Assembly (NCBI GenBank): GCA_958453305.1
Contig: CAUDXH010000025.1
Coordinates: 1 to 22,481, forward strand
From: an uncultured Bacteroides sp.
GTDB taxonomy: Bacteria; Bacteroidota; Bacteroidia; Bacteroidales; Bacteroidaceae
Direction of reading: 5' to 3'
DNA: 22,481 nucleotides
In this document: piece after piece, positions 1-6,539 of the stretch
Layout: each line of letters begins with the position of its first letter
Numbering within the stretch: the first letter of the stretch is position 1
Position numbers and translations under genes: made by a program
Notes under the pieces: model-generated
Told to the model about the DNA's origin: nothing
Databases searched by the model: none
Seen by the model: the letters and a program-made list of their open reading frames with translations, nothing else

Positions 1-53
1 CGCAGTACAACGGTTTTCAAGACCGCCGCAATCGACCACTCTGCCACCTCTCC
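1..53 (-). tRNA. tRNA-Ser (anticodon UGA), 3' part cut off by the window edge
   Basis: Read on the minus strand, the sequence starts with the acceptor strand GGAGAGG at position 53, followed by a D-arm (GGCAGAGTGGTCGA) and an anticodon arm whose 7-nt loop CTTGAAA carries anticodon TGA (plus-strand 17-19). Anticodon TGA reads UCA serine codons. The long variable arm expected of tRNA-Ser begins at the window edge (TTGTACTGCG...) and its end, with the T-arm and 3' acceptor strand, lies outside. A textbook Bacteroidetes promoter lies just upstream. Confidence 0.93.
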
Positions 54-99
54 AAGACTTTCTTCTTGATTTAAGAAAGCGTCCTTGTTAAAAGTGATG

Positions 100-130
100 C
101 AAAGGTATACTTTATTTTGATACCTGCAAA
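100..130 (-). promoter_or_regulatory. Promoter of tRNA-Ser (TTTG-N19-TACCTTTG)
   Basis: On the minus strand a -33 TTTG (plus 127-130) is followed after exactly 19 nt by the -7 element TACCTTTG (plus 100-107), which matches the Bacteroidetes consensus TTTG/TAnnTTTG. It points at the tRNA-Ser gene, whose 5' end is 46 nt further on. It lies only about 20 nt from the -7 element of the divergent dsbD-like gene, so the two promoters are nearly back to back. Confidence 0.85.
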
Positions 131-151
131 TAGTTTTTGCTATTTTTTTTC

Positions 152-159
152 TACCTTTG
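152..159 (+). promoter_or_regulatory. -7 element (TACCTTTG) of the DsbD-like gene
   Basis: TACCTTTG matches TAnnTTTG exactly and lies 17 nt before the chosen ATG at 177, so the leader would be very short. No TTTG stands at the usual 19-nt spacing upstream; the nearest TTTG (136-139) is only 12 nt away. The -7 call is solid as a motif and the -33 is unclear. Confidence 0.65.
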
Positions 160-176
160 CCGAAAATTCACGTAAA

Positions 177-2171
177 ATGACAAAAAAGGTAATACTAAGT
201 TGGCTCTTTACAGCCGTATTGTGCCTCCCTATTTGGGCACAAATTCAAGAACCAATCAAGTTTAAAACTGAGTGGAAAACAGTTTCTAACCAAGAAGTGG
301 AAATCGTCTTTACCGGTACAGCCGATGAAGGGTGGCACATCTACTCTACCGATTTGCCAGACGACGGTCCGATTTCGGCTACGTTCAACCTCGATAAGAT
401 TGAAGGAGCTGAAGTAGTAGGAAAGTTGACTCCCAGAGGAAAAGAAGTCGAAAAGATGGATCCCATCTTTGGTATGCAGGTACGCTTCTTTGAAGGTTCT
501 GCCGTGTTTGTACAAAAACTGAAGCTGACCGGAGGAAATTATAATATAACCGGATACCTACAATATGGAGCTTGTAACGATGAAAACTGTCTTCCGCCTA
601 CAAATGTGGAGTTTTCATTCAAAGGAGAAGCTGCCGGAGGACCTGTAACAGCTTCAGAAACCACTGACAGCAAAGAAGCTATCCAAGAAACAACCAGCGC
701 AGCTTTGACTCCTTTCAGCTTGCCTGCCTCAAAAACAGACTACTGGAAACCGGTTATTGATGAACTCAACAGTTTTGGAGAGCAAATCAACAACGACTCA
801 CATTCTTGGGTCTACATCTTCTTTGCCGGATTCATCGGGGGCTTACTGGCTCTGTTCACTCCATGCGTATGGCCCATTATCCCCATGACTGTGAGTTTCT
901 TCCTTAAACGGACAAAAGATAAGAAAAAAGGAATTCGCGATGCATGGACATATGGTGCTTCTATTGTGGTTATTTACCTGACTTTAGGATTGGCAATCAC
1001 ACTGATTTTCGGAGCAAACGCACTGAATGCATTGTCTACCAATGCTATATTTAACATCTTGTTCTTCTTGATGCTGGTTGTTTTTGCAGCTTCTTTTTTT
1101 GGAGCATTCGAAATCACCTTGCCTTCAAAATGGAGTAACGCTGTAGACAGCAAAGCGGAACAGACTACCGGACTGCTGAGCATTTTCCTTATGGCTTTCA
1201 CCTTGTCTTTGGTTTCATTCTCATGCACCGGTCCGATTATCGGATTCCTGCTGGTGGAAGTTTCTACTACCGGAAGCGTTATCGCACCCGCACTGGGTAT
1301 GTTAGGCTTTGCCTTAGCTTTAGCCCTGCCGTTTACGTTATTCGCCCTATTCCCGTCGTGGCTGAAATCCATGCCTAAATCGGGAGGATGGATGAATGTA
1401 ATTAAGGTTACACTGGGATTCCTTGAACTGGCATTCGCCTTGAAGTTCCTTTCTGTGGCCGACCTTGCCTACGGATGGCGCATCTTGGATAGAGAAACAT
1501 TCCTTGCGTTATGGATTGTAATTTTTGCCCTGTTGGGAATGTACCTCTTGGGAAAAATCAAATTTCCGCACGATGATGACGACAATAAAGTAAGTGTACC
1601 TCGCTTCTTCATGGCACTTGCCTCACTGGCTTTTGCCGTCTATATGATTCCCGGCTTGTGGGGAGCTCCTTTAAAGGCTGTAAGTGCTTTCGCTCCACCG
1701 ATGCAGACTCAAGACTTCAACCTTTATAACAATGAAGTACATGCCAAATTCAATGACTTTGAAGCTGGAATGGAGTATGCATGCCAAAACGGAAAACCGG
1801 TAATGATTGACTTTACAGGATACGGTTGTGTGAATTGCCGGAAGATGGAACTTTCAGTATGGACCGACCCGAAAGTAAACAAGTTGCTCAACGAAGACTA
1901 TGTACTGATTACCCTGTATGTAGATGACAAAGCGAAATTACCGGAGCCTGTAAAAGTTACAGAAAACGGTACCGAAAGAACTTTGCGCACCGTGGGCGAT
2001 AAATGGAGTTATCTCCAGCGCTCTAAGTTCGGGGCTAACGCACAGCCTTTCTATGTGTTGCTTGACAATGAGGGCAAACCGCTCAACAAGTCATATTCCT
2101 ACGATGAGGATATCCAAAAGTATGTTGATTTCCTTGAAACAGGCTTAAAGAACCATAGAAATAAAAAATAA
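177..2171 (+). CDS. dsbD: DsbD-like thiol:disulfide interchange protein (cytochrome c biogenesis transmembrane reductase)
   Basis: Three-part membrane protein of 664 aa that carries electrons from cytosolic thioredoxin to periplasmic thiol proteins. A signal peptide (about 1-22, ending WAQ) precedes an N-terminal DsbD-alpha-like domain with the cysteine pair C133/C138 (CNDENC). A bundle of about eight membrane helices (roughly 215-525) holds the two redox cysteines C230 (in TPCVWP) and C350 (in SCTGP). A C-terminal thioredoxin-fold domain carries CVNC at 551-554. All six family cysteines are thus present. The frame is open 60 nt further upstream to a TTG at 117, but the ATG at 177 directly starts a signal peptide and follows a promoter element, so I use 177. 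It is about 100 aa longer than E. coli DsbD (565 aa). It stands alone: the next gene begins 122 nt later. Bacteroidetes often use such proteins in place of separate DsbD and CcdA proteins; the exact partner proteins cannot be told from the sequence. Confidence 0.93.
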   Translation: MTKKVILSWLFTAVLCLPIWAQIQEPIKFKTEWKTVSNQEVEIVFTGTADEGWHIYSTDLPDDGPISATFNLDKIEGAEVVGKLTPRGKEVEKMDPIFGMQVRFFEGSAVFVQKLKLTGGNYNITGYLQYGACNDENCLPPTNVEFSFKGEAAGGPVTASETTDSKEAIQETTSAALTPFSLPASKTDYWKPVIDELNSFGEQINNDSHSWVYIFFAGFIGGLLALFTPCVWPIIPMTVSFFLKRTKDKKKGIRDAWTYGASIVVIYLTLGLAITLIFGANALNALSTNAIFNILFFLMLVVFAASFFGAFEITLPSKWSNAVDSKAEQTTGLLSIFLMAFTLSLVSFSCTGPIIGFLLVEVSTTGSVIAPALGMLGFALALALPFTLFALFPSWLKSMPKSGGWMNVIKVTLGFLELAFALKFLSVADLAYGWRILDRETFLALWIVIFALLGMYLLGKIKFPHDDDDNKVSVPRFFMALASLAFAVYMIPGLWGAPLKAVSAFAPPMQTQDFNLYNNEVHAKFNDFEAGMEYACQNGKPVMIDFTGYGCVNCRKMELSVWTDPKVNKLLNEDYVLITLYVDDKAKLPEPVKVTENGTERTLRTVGDKWSYLQRSKFGANAQPFYVLLDNEGKPLNKSYSYDEDIQKYVDFLETGLKNHRNKK

Positions 2172-2293
2172 ACAAATTGGTTTTTAGTTCATCAGTTATG
2201 ATTTTTTGAATTTCGAATCCTTTAATTTGCGAGCTTACAGCATACGCAAAGCGGACAAGTAATCCAAGAGCCTAAAACAAATTTCTTGATAAA

Positions 2294-3598
2294 ATGAAAG
2301 ATACACTGTTGAAATCAGAAAGAGAGCAGATTATTGCTTTAATTCAACGGGAAGTAGTACCGGCAATAGGTTGTACCGAACCTATTGCCGTAGCTCTTTG
2401 TGTAGCCAAAGCTACTGAAACCCTGCAAAAGCGTCCGGAGAAAATCACGGCACAGCTAAGTGCGAATATCCTAAAGAATGCCATGGGAGTCGGAATTCCC
2501 GGAACGGGCATGATTGGACTTCCTATTGCCATTGCTTTAGGGGCTTTAATCGGAAAATCAGAATACCAGCTGGAGGTTTTAAAAGACAGTACCCCCGAAG
2601 CAGTGGAAGAAGGCAAAAAACTGATTGACGCACAGGCCATCCAAATCGGACTGAAAAAAGACACACAGGAAAAACTTTACATTGAAATTACCTGCGAAAC
2701 CGGAACCGACCGGGCCACAGCAATCATCAGCGGAGGACATACCAACTTTGTATTCATCGCACACAACAACCATGTCGTGCTTGACAAACGTATCTCTGAA
2801 AATACCCAAGACAAAGATGAGGTCATCAATCTGAATCTCAGAAAAGTTTATGACTTTGCCACCACTGCCCCACTTGAAGAAATCAGTTTCATTCTTGAAG
2901 CCAAGCGTTTAAATAAGCAGGCTGCCGAACGTTCTTTTGAAGGATCATATGGCCATGAGCTTGGAAAAACACTGAAAAGCAGCCACAGCGAGCGCTATGT
3001 AATGGGAGATAATACGTTCACCCATATTCTTTCGTACACATCGGCTGCTTGCGATGCCCGTATGGCAGGAGCCATGATTCCAGTCATGAGTAACTCCGGC
3101 AGCGGAAACCAAGGTATTGCAGCAACGCTTCCGGTAGTAGTATATGCAGAAGACAACCATAAGTCGGAAGAAGAACTAACCCGTGCTCTTATTCTCAGCC
3201 ATCTTACCGCTATCTATATCAAACAACATCTGGGCAGACTTTCTGCTTTATGCGGATGCGTGGTTGCTGCCACAGGAAGCAGCTGCGGAATTACCTATCT
3301 GATGGGAGGAGGTTATCAGCAGGTGTCTTTTGCCGTGCAAAACATGATTGCAAATCTCACCGGAATGATTTGCGACGGAGCTAAACCCAGCTGCGCACTC
3401 AAGCTGACAAGTGGAGTTTCTACTGCCGTTCTTTCCGCAATCCTGGCCATGGAACAGAAATGTGTAACTTCTGTTGAAGGAATCATAGAAGACAACGTAG
3501 ATCTCAGCATCCGCAATCTTACCAAAATAGGCTCGGAAGGAATGAATGAAACCGACAAACTGGTTTTAGACATCATGACGCATAAAAACTGCGATTAA
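2294..3598 (+). CDS. cyuA: L-cysteine desulfidase / UPF0597 (CyuA, YhaM) family protein
   Basis: Cytosolic protein of 434 aa, close in length to E. coli CyuA/YhaM (436 aa). The family includes [4Fe-4S] enzymes that break L-cysteine into sulfide, ammonia and pyruvate, and is related to the alpha chain of bacterial L-serine dehydratases. The N-terminal GCTEP motif holds C27. Further conserved cysteines are C253, C320 and C322 (CGC), C331 (SSCG) and C360/C367 (CDGAKPSC). C27, C320 or C322, C360 and C367 are the best candidates for cluster ligands by position. The glycine-rich stretch NSGSGNQG at the centre is also typical. The stop is 19 nt before the next gene, suggesting co-transcription with the AlbA_2 protein. 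Cysteine desulfidase is the likeliest activity, and a serine dehydratase-like activity is the main alternative. The family call is firm; the substrate is inferred. Confidence 0.9.
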   Translation: MKDTLLKSEREQIIALIQREVVPAIGCTEPIAVALCVAKATETLQKRPEKITAQLSANILKNAMGVGIPGTGMIGLPIAIALGALIGKSEYQLEVLKDSTPEAVEEGKKLIDAQAIQIGLKKDTQEKLYIEITCETGTDRATAIISGGHTNFVFIAHNNHVVLDKRISENTQDKDEVINLNLRKVYDFATTAPLEEISFILEAKRLNKQAAERSFEGSYGHELGKTLKSSHSERYVMGDNTFTHILSYTSAACDARMAGAMIPVMSNSGSGNQGIAATLPVVVYAEDNHKSEEELTRALILSHLTAIYIKQHLGRLSALCGCVVAATGSSCGITYLMGGGYQQVSFAVQNMIANLTGMICDGAKPSCALKLTSGVSTAVLSAILAMEQKCVTSVEGIIEDNVDLSIRNLTKIGSEGMNETDKLVLDIMTHKNCD

Positions 3599-3617
3599 CA
3601 AACAAAAAGTACCCTGC

Positions 3618-4262
3618 ATGAAACCGACAACCGATACAGCGTATATACAAAAATTAGTTGCCGAAGGAGAACATACCCATCAGGATTTTAAATTTGCCAT
3701 TTCGGATGCCCGGAAAATAGCAAAAAGCTTGTCAGCTTTTGCCAATACAGAAGGAGGACGCCTGCTGGTAGGAATCAAAGACAACGGGAAAATAGCAGGC
3801 ATACGCTCGGAAGAGGAAATCTATATGATAGAAGCCGCTGCCACGCTTTACTGCACCCCTGCCGTACAGGTGGAAAACCGGATTTACAAAGTGGAAGGTA
3901 AAGATATCCTTGAAGTAAGTGTACCCGAATGTGATCAAAAACCGGTCTGTGCCCTTGATGAAGCAGGAAAAGCATGGGCATACATCCGGATTAAAGACGA
4001 GAATATCTTGGCCAATCCGGTTCACCTGAAAATGTGGCAACATAACCAAAAGGAAAAAGAGGTCGTCATGGCGTATACAGACAAAGAGCAAAGTCTGTTA
4101 AACCTTCTACGCCAGCATGAAACCCTCACCCTCAACCAGTGCTGCCGTCTGTCACACCTTCCAAGGAAACTGATGTGTGAGTTGCTGGCCGACTTTATCC
4201 GGTTTGAACTGATAGAGCCGGTATTTAAAGAACACACCTTTTATTACCGCTTAAGCAAATAA
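3618..4262 (+). CDS. AlbA_2 (Schlafen-like, formerly AAA_4) domain protein with C-terminal winged helix
   Basis: Protein of 214 aa. The N-terminal part (about 8-125) fits the AlbA_2 domain: an EGEHTHQDFKFAIS opening, an AFANTEGGRLLVGIKDNG motif that is the hallmark of the family, and a strand-rich tail ending in YIRIKDEN. The remainder (about 150-214) is helical, with a hydrophilic pattern like a winged helix-turn-helix (LLNLLRQHETLTLNQCCRLSHL). AlbA_2 domains bind nucleic acid or act as nucleases in some families, and many stand-alone bacterial forms are annotated as putative transcriptional regulators. This copy lacks the long HATPase-like C-terminal region of the larger family members. It lies 19 nt behind cyuA and may be its operon partner, possibly as regulator. 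That role is inference. Confidence 0.8.
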   Translation: MKPTTDTAYIQKLVAEGEHTHQDFKFAISDARKIAKSLSAFANTEGGRLLVGIKDNGKIAGIRSEEEIYMIEAAATLYCTPAVQVENRIYKVEGKDILEVSVPECDQKPVCALDEAGKAWAYIRIKDENILANPVHLKMWQHNQKEKEVVMAYTDKEQSLLNLLRQHETLTLNQCCRLSHLPRKLMCELLADFIRFELIEPVFKEHTFYYRLSK

Positions 4263-4275
4263 ATAATATTTTCAC

Positions 4276-4283
4276 TATCTTTG
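4276..4283 (+). promoter_or_regulatory. -7 element (TATCTTTG) upstream of the 209-aa unknown gene
   Basis: TATCTTTG is an exact TAnnTTTG match, 31 nt before the ATG at 4315 and just after the stop of the AlbA_2 gene. It suggests that the next two genes have their own transcription start. No clear TTTG sits at the -33 position. Confidence 0.65.
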
Positions 4284-4314
4284 CAGATAGAAAAACAAAA
4301 TATCAGAATAAACT

Positions 4315-4944
4315 ATGAACCTATTTTCAAAACTTTTCGGCAAGAAACAAGCAGAAAGCGCAGAAGAAAGCGTACGAGTAGGAGGCATGGAAGACTTCAT
4401 GACCCTCATCCGCGTATATTATCAGGCTGTAATGGCAGCTCAAATGGGAATCAGTAATATCAACTTCCTGCCTGATATGGCTGTATTCAAGCGCACTTTA
4501 AAAATTCCTACCCAGAACAACAAATTGGGAATCGCAGAAAAATCACGCTGCAAAAAAATGCTGATTGATATTTATGGATTGTCAGACAGTTTCTTCAAAG
4601 AAATAGACGGCTCTATCAAGAAAAACTGTAAAAACGTAAACGACGTGAAAAACTATTTGTTTATGTTTCAGGGATTCAGCCAAGACCTGATGATGGTTAT
4701 CGGCAACCTGATGCAATGGAAGTTCCGTATGCCCAGCGTACTGAAAAAGATGCTGCGCAATATGACTGAAAAAACAATCCATGATATTTTAACCAAGAAC
4801 GACTGGAAAGATGATGGAGTACGTAAAACTTGTGGCAACATCCGTCAATATCAACATGCCTTGGGTTACTCTGAAGGATGGATGACCGAGTATGTATATA
4901 ACATCGTATTACTGGCTAAAAAAGAACCCAAGCCGAAAGCATGA
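4315..4944 (+). CDS. Conserved-looking hypothetical protein, basic, function unknown
   Basis: I do not recognise the family. The 209-aa product has no signal peptide and no membrane helix. It opens with a short amphipathic basic stretch (MNLFSKLFGKK), which could bind membrane or nucleic acid. The rest appears mostly helical and lysine-rich, with a methionine- and phenylalanine-rich middle (FMFQGFSQDLMMVIGNLMQW) and a tryptophan-containing C-terminal part (GYSEGWMTEYVYNIVLLAKK). Codon use matches the neighbours. It has its own -7 element 31 nt upstream. Its stop codon overlaps the start of the downstream DNA-glycosylase-like gene in an ATGA arrangement, so the two are translationally coupled and may act together. 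A role in DNA repair is only a guess from that coupling. Confidence 0.8.
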   Translation: MNLFSKLFGKKQAESAEESVRVGGMEDFMTLIRVYYQAVMAAQMGISNINFLPDMAVFKRTLKIPTQNNKLGIAEKSRCKKMLIDIYGLSDSFFKEIDGSIKKNCKNVNDVKNYLFMFQGFSQDLMMVIGNLMQWKFRMPSVLKKMLRNMTEKTIHDILTKNDWKDDGVRKTCGNIRQYQHALGYSEGWMTEYVYNIVLLAKKEPKPKA

Positions 4945-5534
4945 CCGTCGACTTGCCCAACATCGAACAGCACCCGCTGGAACCTTTCCTTCCGGAAAAT
5001 GCCAAGCTCTTGATGCTGGGGAGTTTCCCTCCTCAACAAAAACGGTGGAGCATGGATTTCTTTTATCCGAACCTGCAGAATGACATGTGGCGTATTTTCG
5101 GATACATCTTCTTTCAAGATAAAGAGTATTTCCTGCTTCCCGGAAAGAAAGCATTCAATAAAGAACAGATTGTTGGCTTCCTGCAGAAAAAGGGAGTAGC
5201 TCTTTATGATACGGCATCATCCGTTTGCCGACTACAAGACAATGCATCCGACAAGTTTCTGGAAATCGTTGAGCCGACCGACATCGGACTGCTCCTGAAA
5301 CAACTCCCCCACTGCCGGGCCATCGCCACAACCGGACAAAAAGCAACCGATACCCTTTGCCGGCAATTTCAAGTGAAAGAGCCTCCCGTGGGTGGGAAAA
5401 GTTTGTTTTCATATGAAGAGCGAGACATCGTCTTATATCGTATGCCTTCTTCCAGCAGAGCTTATCCGTTAAAGATGGAAAAGAAAGCCGATTTTTATCA
5501 ACTCATGTTCAACGACTTAAGCATGACTGATTAA
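4941..5534 (+). CDS. Uracil-DNA glycosylase superfamily protein (MUG-like fold)
   Basis: Protein of 197 aa with the outline of the uracil-DNA glycosylase superfamily. There is a first catalytic-loop motif LMLGSFPP (25-31) followed by a region rich in aromatics (FFYPN, MWRIFG), a central ATTGQKA strand-loop, and a late PSSSRAY motif (169-175) in the place of the superfamily's HPS or NPS loop. Members remove uracil or mismatched thymine from DNA in base excision repair. The motif residues differ from classical UDG, MUG and TDG, so the lesion recognised is not predictable. The start codon overlaps the upstream stop by 4 nt (ATGA), so it is translated from the same message as the unknown 209-aa gene. 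Transcription likely ends before the tRNA-Trp gene, but no clear terminator is visible there. Confidence 0.82.
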   Translation: MTVDLPNIEQHPLEPFLPENAKLLMLGSFPPQQKRWSMDFFYPNLQNDMWRIFGYIFFQDKEYFLLPGKKAFNKEQIVGFLQKKGVALYDTASSVCRLQDNASDKFLEIVEPTDIGLLLKQLPHCRAIATTGQKATDTLCRQFQVKEPPVGGKSLFSYEERDIVLYRMPSSSRAYPLKMEKKADFYQLMFNDLSMTD

Positions 5535-5563
5535 AAACAAGCAAAAAAATATCAATAAAAAAC

Positions 5564-5593
5564 TTGCGGTTTCCGATTTTTGTACTACTTTTG
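5564..5593 (+). promoter_or_regulatory. Promoter of tRNA-Trp
   Basis: TTG at 5564-5566 (a partial -33) is followed after 19 nt by the -7 element TACTTTTG (5586-5593), an exact TAnnTTTG match. The tRNA begins 11 nt further on, so this fits a short-leader tRNA promoter. Confidence 0.75.
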
Positions 5594-5604
5594 CAACCGC
5601 AAAC

Positions 5605-5677
5605 ACGGGAATAGCTCAGTTGGTAGAGCATCGGTCTCCAAAACCGAGTGTCGGGAGTTCGAGCCTCTCTTCCCGTG
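5605..5677 (+). tRNA. tRNA-Trp (anticodon CCA)
   Basis: A 73-nt cloverleaf can be drawn in full. The acceptor stem ACGGGAA pairs with TTCCCGT, and the D-arm is GCTCAGTTGGTAGAGC. The anticodon stem TCGGT/ACCGA has loop CTCCAAA with anticodon CCA, and the T-arm is GGGAG/CTCTC around TTCGAGC with one G-U. The discriminator is G73, as usual for tRNA-Trp. The 3' CCA is not encoded (the genome reads CAA). A 13-bp terminator hairpin follows 10 nt later. The gene stands alone between the glycosylase gene and the zapA operon. Confidence 0.96.
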
Positions 5678-5687
5678 CAAAACCGGT

Positions 5688-5719
5688 AAAGCTGTCAATT
5701 TTTAATTGACAGCTTTTTT
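5688..5719 (+). terminator. Intrinsic terminator after tRNA-Trp
   Basis: A perfect 13-bp stem AAAGCTGTCAATT / AATTGACAGCTTT with a TTT loop runs into a run of six T (5714-5719). It ends the tRNA-Trp transcript 10 nt after the mature tRNA. Confidence 0.92.
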
Positions 5720-5774
5720 ATTATCGCAAAAGAAAAACAATCAAAGTATTTTCTTAAAATATCTTCCAAATATT

Positions 5775-5804
5775 TTTGTATATTCAAGCAATACCTTATA
5801 TTTG
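5775..5804 (+). promoter_or_regulatory. Promoter of the coiled-coil/zapA(/rny) operon
   Basis: TTTG at 5775-5778 is followed after 18 nt by TATATTTG (5797-5804), an exact -7 match. The start codon of the first gene lies 18 nt downstream, giving a leader of roughly a dozen nucleotides. Confidence 0.8.
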
Positions 5805-5822
5805 TGTATAATTTAGTGTGCA

Positions 5823-6116
5823 ATGACAGAAGATGACAAAAAGCTGCTGAATAATTTCGAAGGGAAATTGCGGCACTTCATATTTCTATATGAAAAGCTA
5901 AAACAAGAAAACCTTTCACTGCGGACTCTTCTCTCTAAAAAGGAAGAAGAAATAAAACAGATGGAAAACAGCCAGAAGGAATTGGAAGAAAAATACACTA
6001 ATTTAAAAACAGCGCGCATCCTCAGTATCAACGACAACGAACTCCGCGATACAAAACAACGGTTAGCGCGGCTTGTGCGTGAAGTCGATAAATGCATCGC
6101 TTTATTAAATGAATAA
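5823..6116 (+). CDS. Small coiled-coil protein upstream of zapA, candidate ZapB-like division factor
   Basis: Protein of 97 aa with no signal peptide or membrane helix. Almost the whole sequence (about 15-97) is a charged helix with heptad-like hydrophobic spacing (FLYEKLKQENLSLRTLLSKK, then EEEIKQMENSQKELEEKYTNLK), so a coiled coil is clear. It is the first gene of an operon, 14 nt before zapA and with a good promoter 18 nt upstream. Small coiled-coil proteins bound to ZapA (ZapB in enterobacteria) help organise the Z-ring at midcell. Its position makes a ZapB-like role a reasonable inference, though coiled coils cannot be assigned by similarity alone. Confidence 0.85.
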   Translation: MTEDDKKLLNNFEGKLRHFIFLYEKLKQENLSLRTLLSKKEEEIKQMENSQKELEEKYTNLKTARILSINDNELRDTKQRLARLVREVDKCIALLNE

Positions 6117-6130
6117 CAAACGATACGCTT

Positions 6131-6430
6131 ATGGACGACAAATTGAATATTCGCCTGTGGATAGGAAGCCAGCGATATCAGCTTTACATTAAACGAGAAG
6201 AAGAAAAGCTGTACCGGGAAGCTGCCAAGCAGGTAAACGATAAATTAAACAAATATCGTCGAGACTATCCGGGCTTAGGAGCAGAAGAAATTTGGGCCAT
6301 GGTTGCTTTTGAACTTTCGTTTCAGCATATTTCTATGAAAGACCGTAACGACACACAACCTTTCATTGAAAAAATTAAAGAATTGGAACAAGATATCAAT
6401 CAGTATATCCAGGAAAAGCAAGACGAATAA
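6131..6430 (+). CDS. zapA: Cell division protein ZapA
   Basis: Protein of 99 aa that matches ZapA in size and layout. An N-terminal globular part (LNIRLWIGSQRYQLYIKREEE, then YREAAKQVNDKLNKYR) precedes a C-terminal helix (about 60-97, ending IKELEQDINQYIQEKQ) that forms the dimer and tetramer coiled coil. ZapA binds FtsZ in the cytosol and bundles its filaments at the division site. The conserved EIWAMVAFELSFQ segment corresponds to the family's dimerising helix. It follows the small coiled-coil gene by 14 nt and ends 109 nt before rny, with a structured terminator-like element between. Confidence 0.9.
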   Translation: MDDKLNIRLWIGSQRYQLYIKREEEKLYREAAKQVNDKLNKYRRDYPGLGAEEIWAMVAFELSFQHISMKDRNDTQPFIEKIKELEQDINQYIQEKQDE

Positions 6431-6458
6431 ACGTTTAAAATAATACGTGAGAAAATTT

Positions 6459-6512
6459 ACGCACAAGCTTGAAGCCAGGACTATTGCTTGGCAGATAGTT
6501 TGTGCGTTTTTT
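6459..6512 (+). promoter_or_regulatory. Structured terminator/attenuator-like element between zapA and rny
   Basis: An 8-bp stem ACGCACAA (6459-6466) / TTGTGCGT (6500-6507) encloses an inner hairpin GCCAGG (6474-6479) / CTTGGC (6487-6492) and then runs into six T (6507-6512). The outer stem plus T run has the form of an intrinsic terminator, but the 32-nt enclosed insert is unusually large and itself folds. It sits 28 nt before the rny ATG, so it could end the zapA message, attenuate transcription into rny, or be the tail of a small RNA. Confidence 0.65.
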
Positions 6513-6539
6513 ATTTATACATACTTTAATAAAAACAAA

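Noticed and set aside
974..1372. 132-codon minus-strand frame inside the DsbD-like gene
   Set aside because: It is a shadow of the strong coding pattern on the plus strand. Similar opposite-strand frames at 3732-4091, 10146-10550 and 20779-21144 were dropped for the same reason.
6447..6539. Upstream extension of rny to a GTG at 6447
   Set aside because: The extension runs through the folded terminator-like element and would bury the membrane helix. The ATG at 6540 gives the normal start and length.
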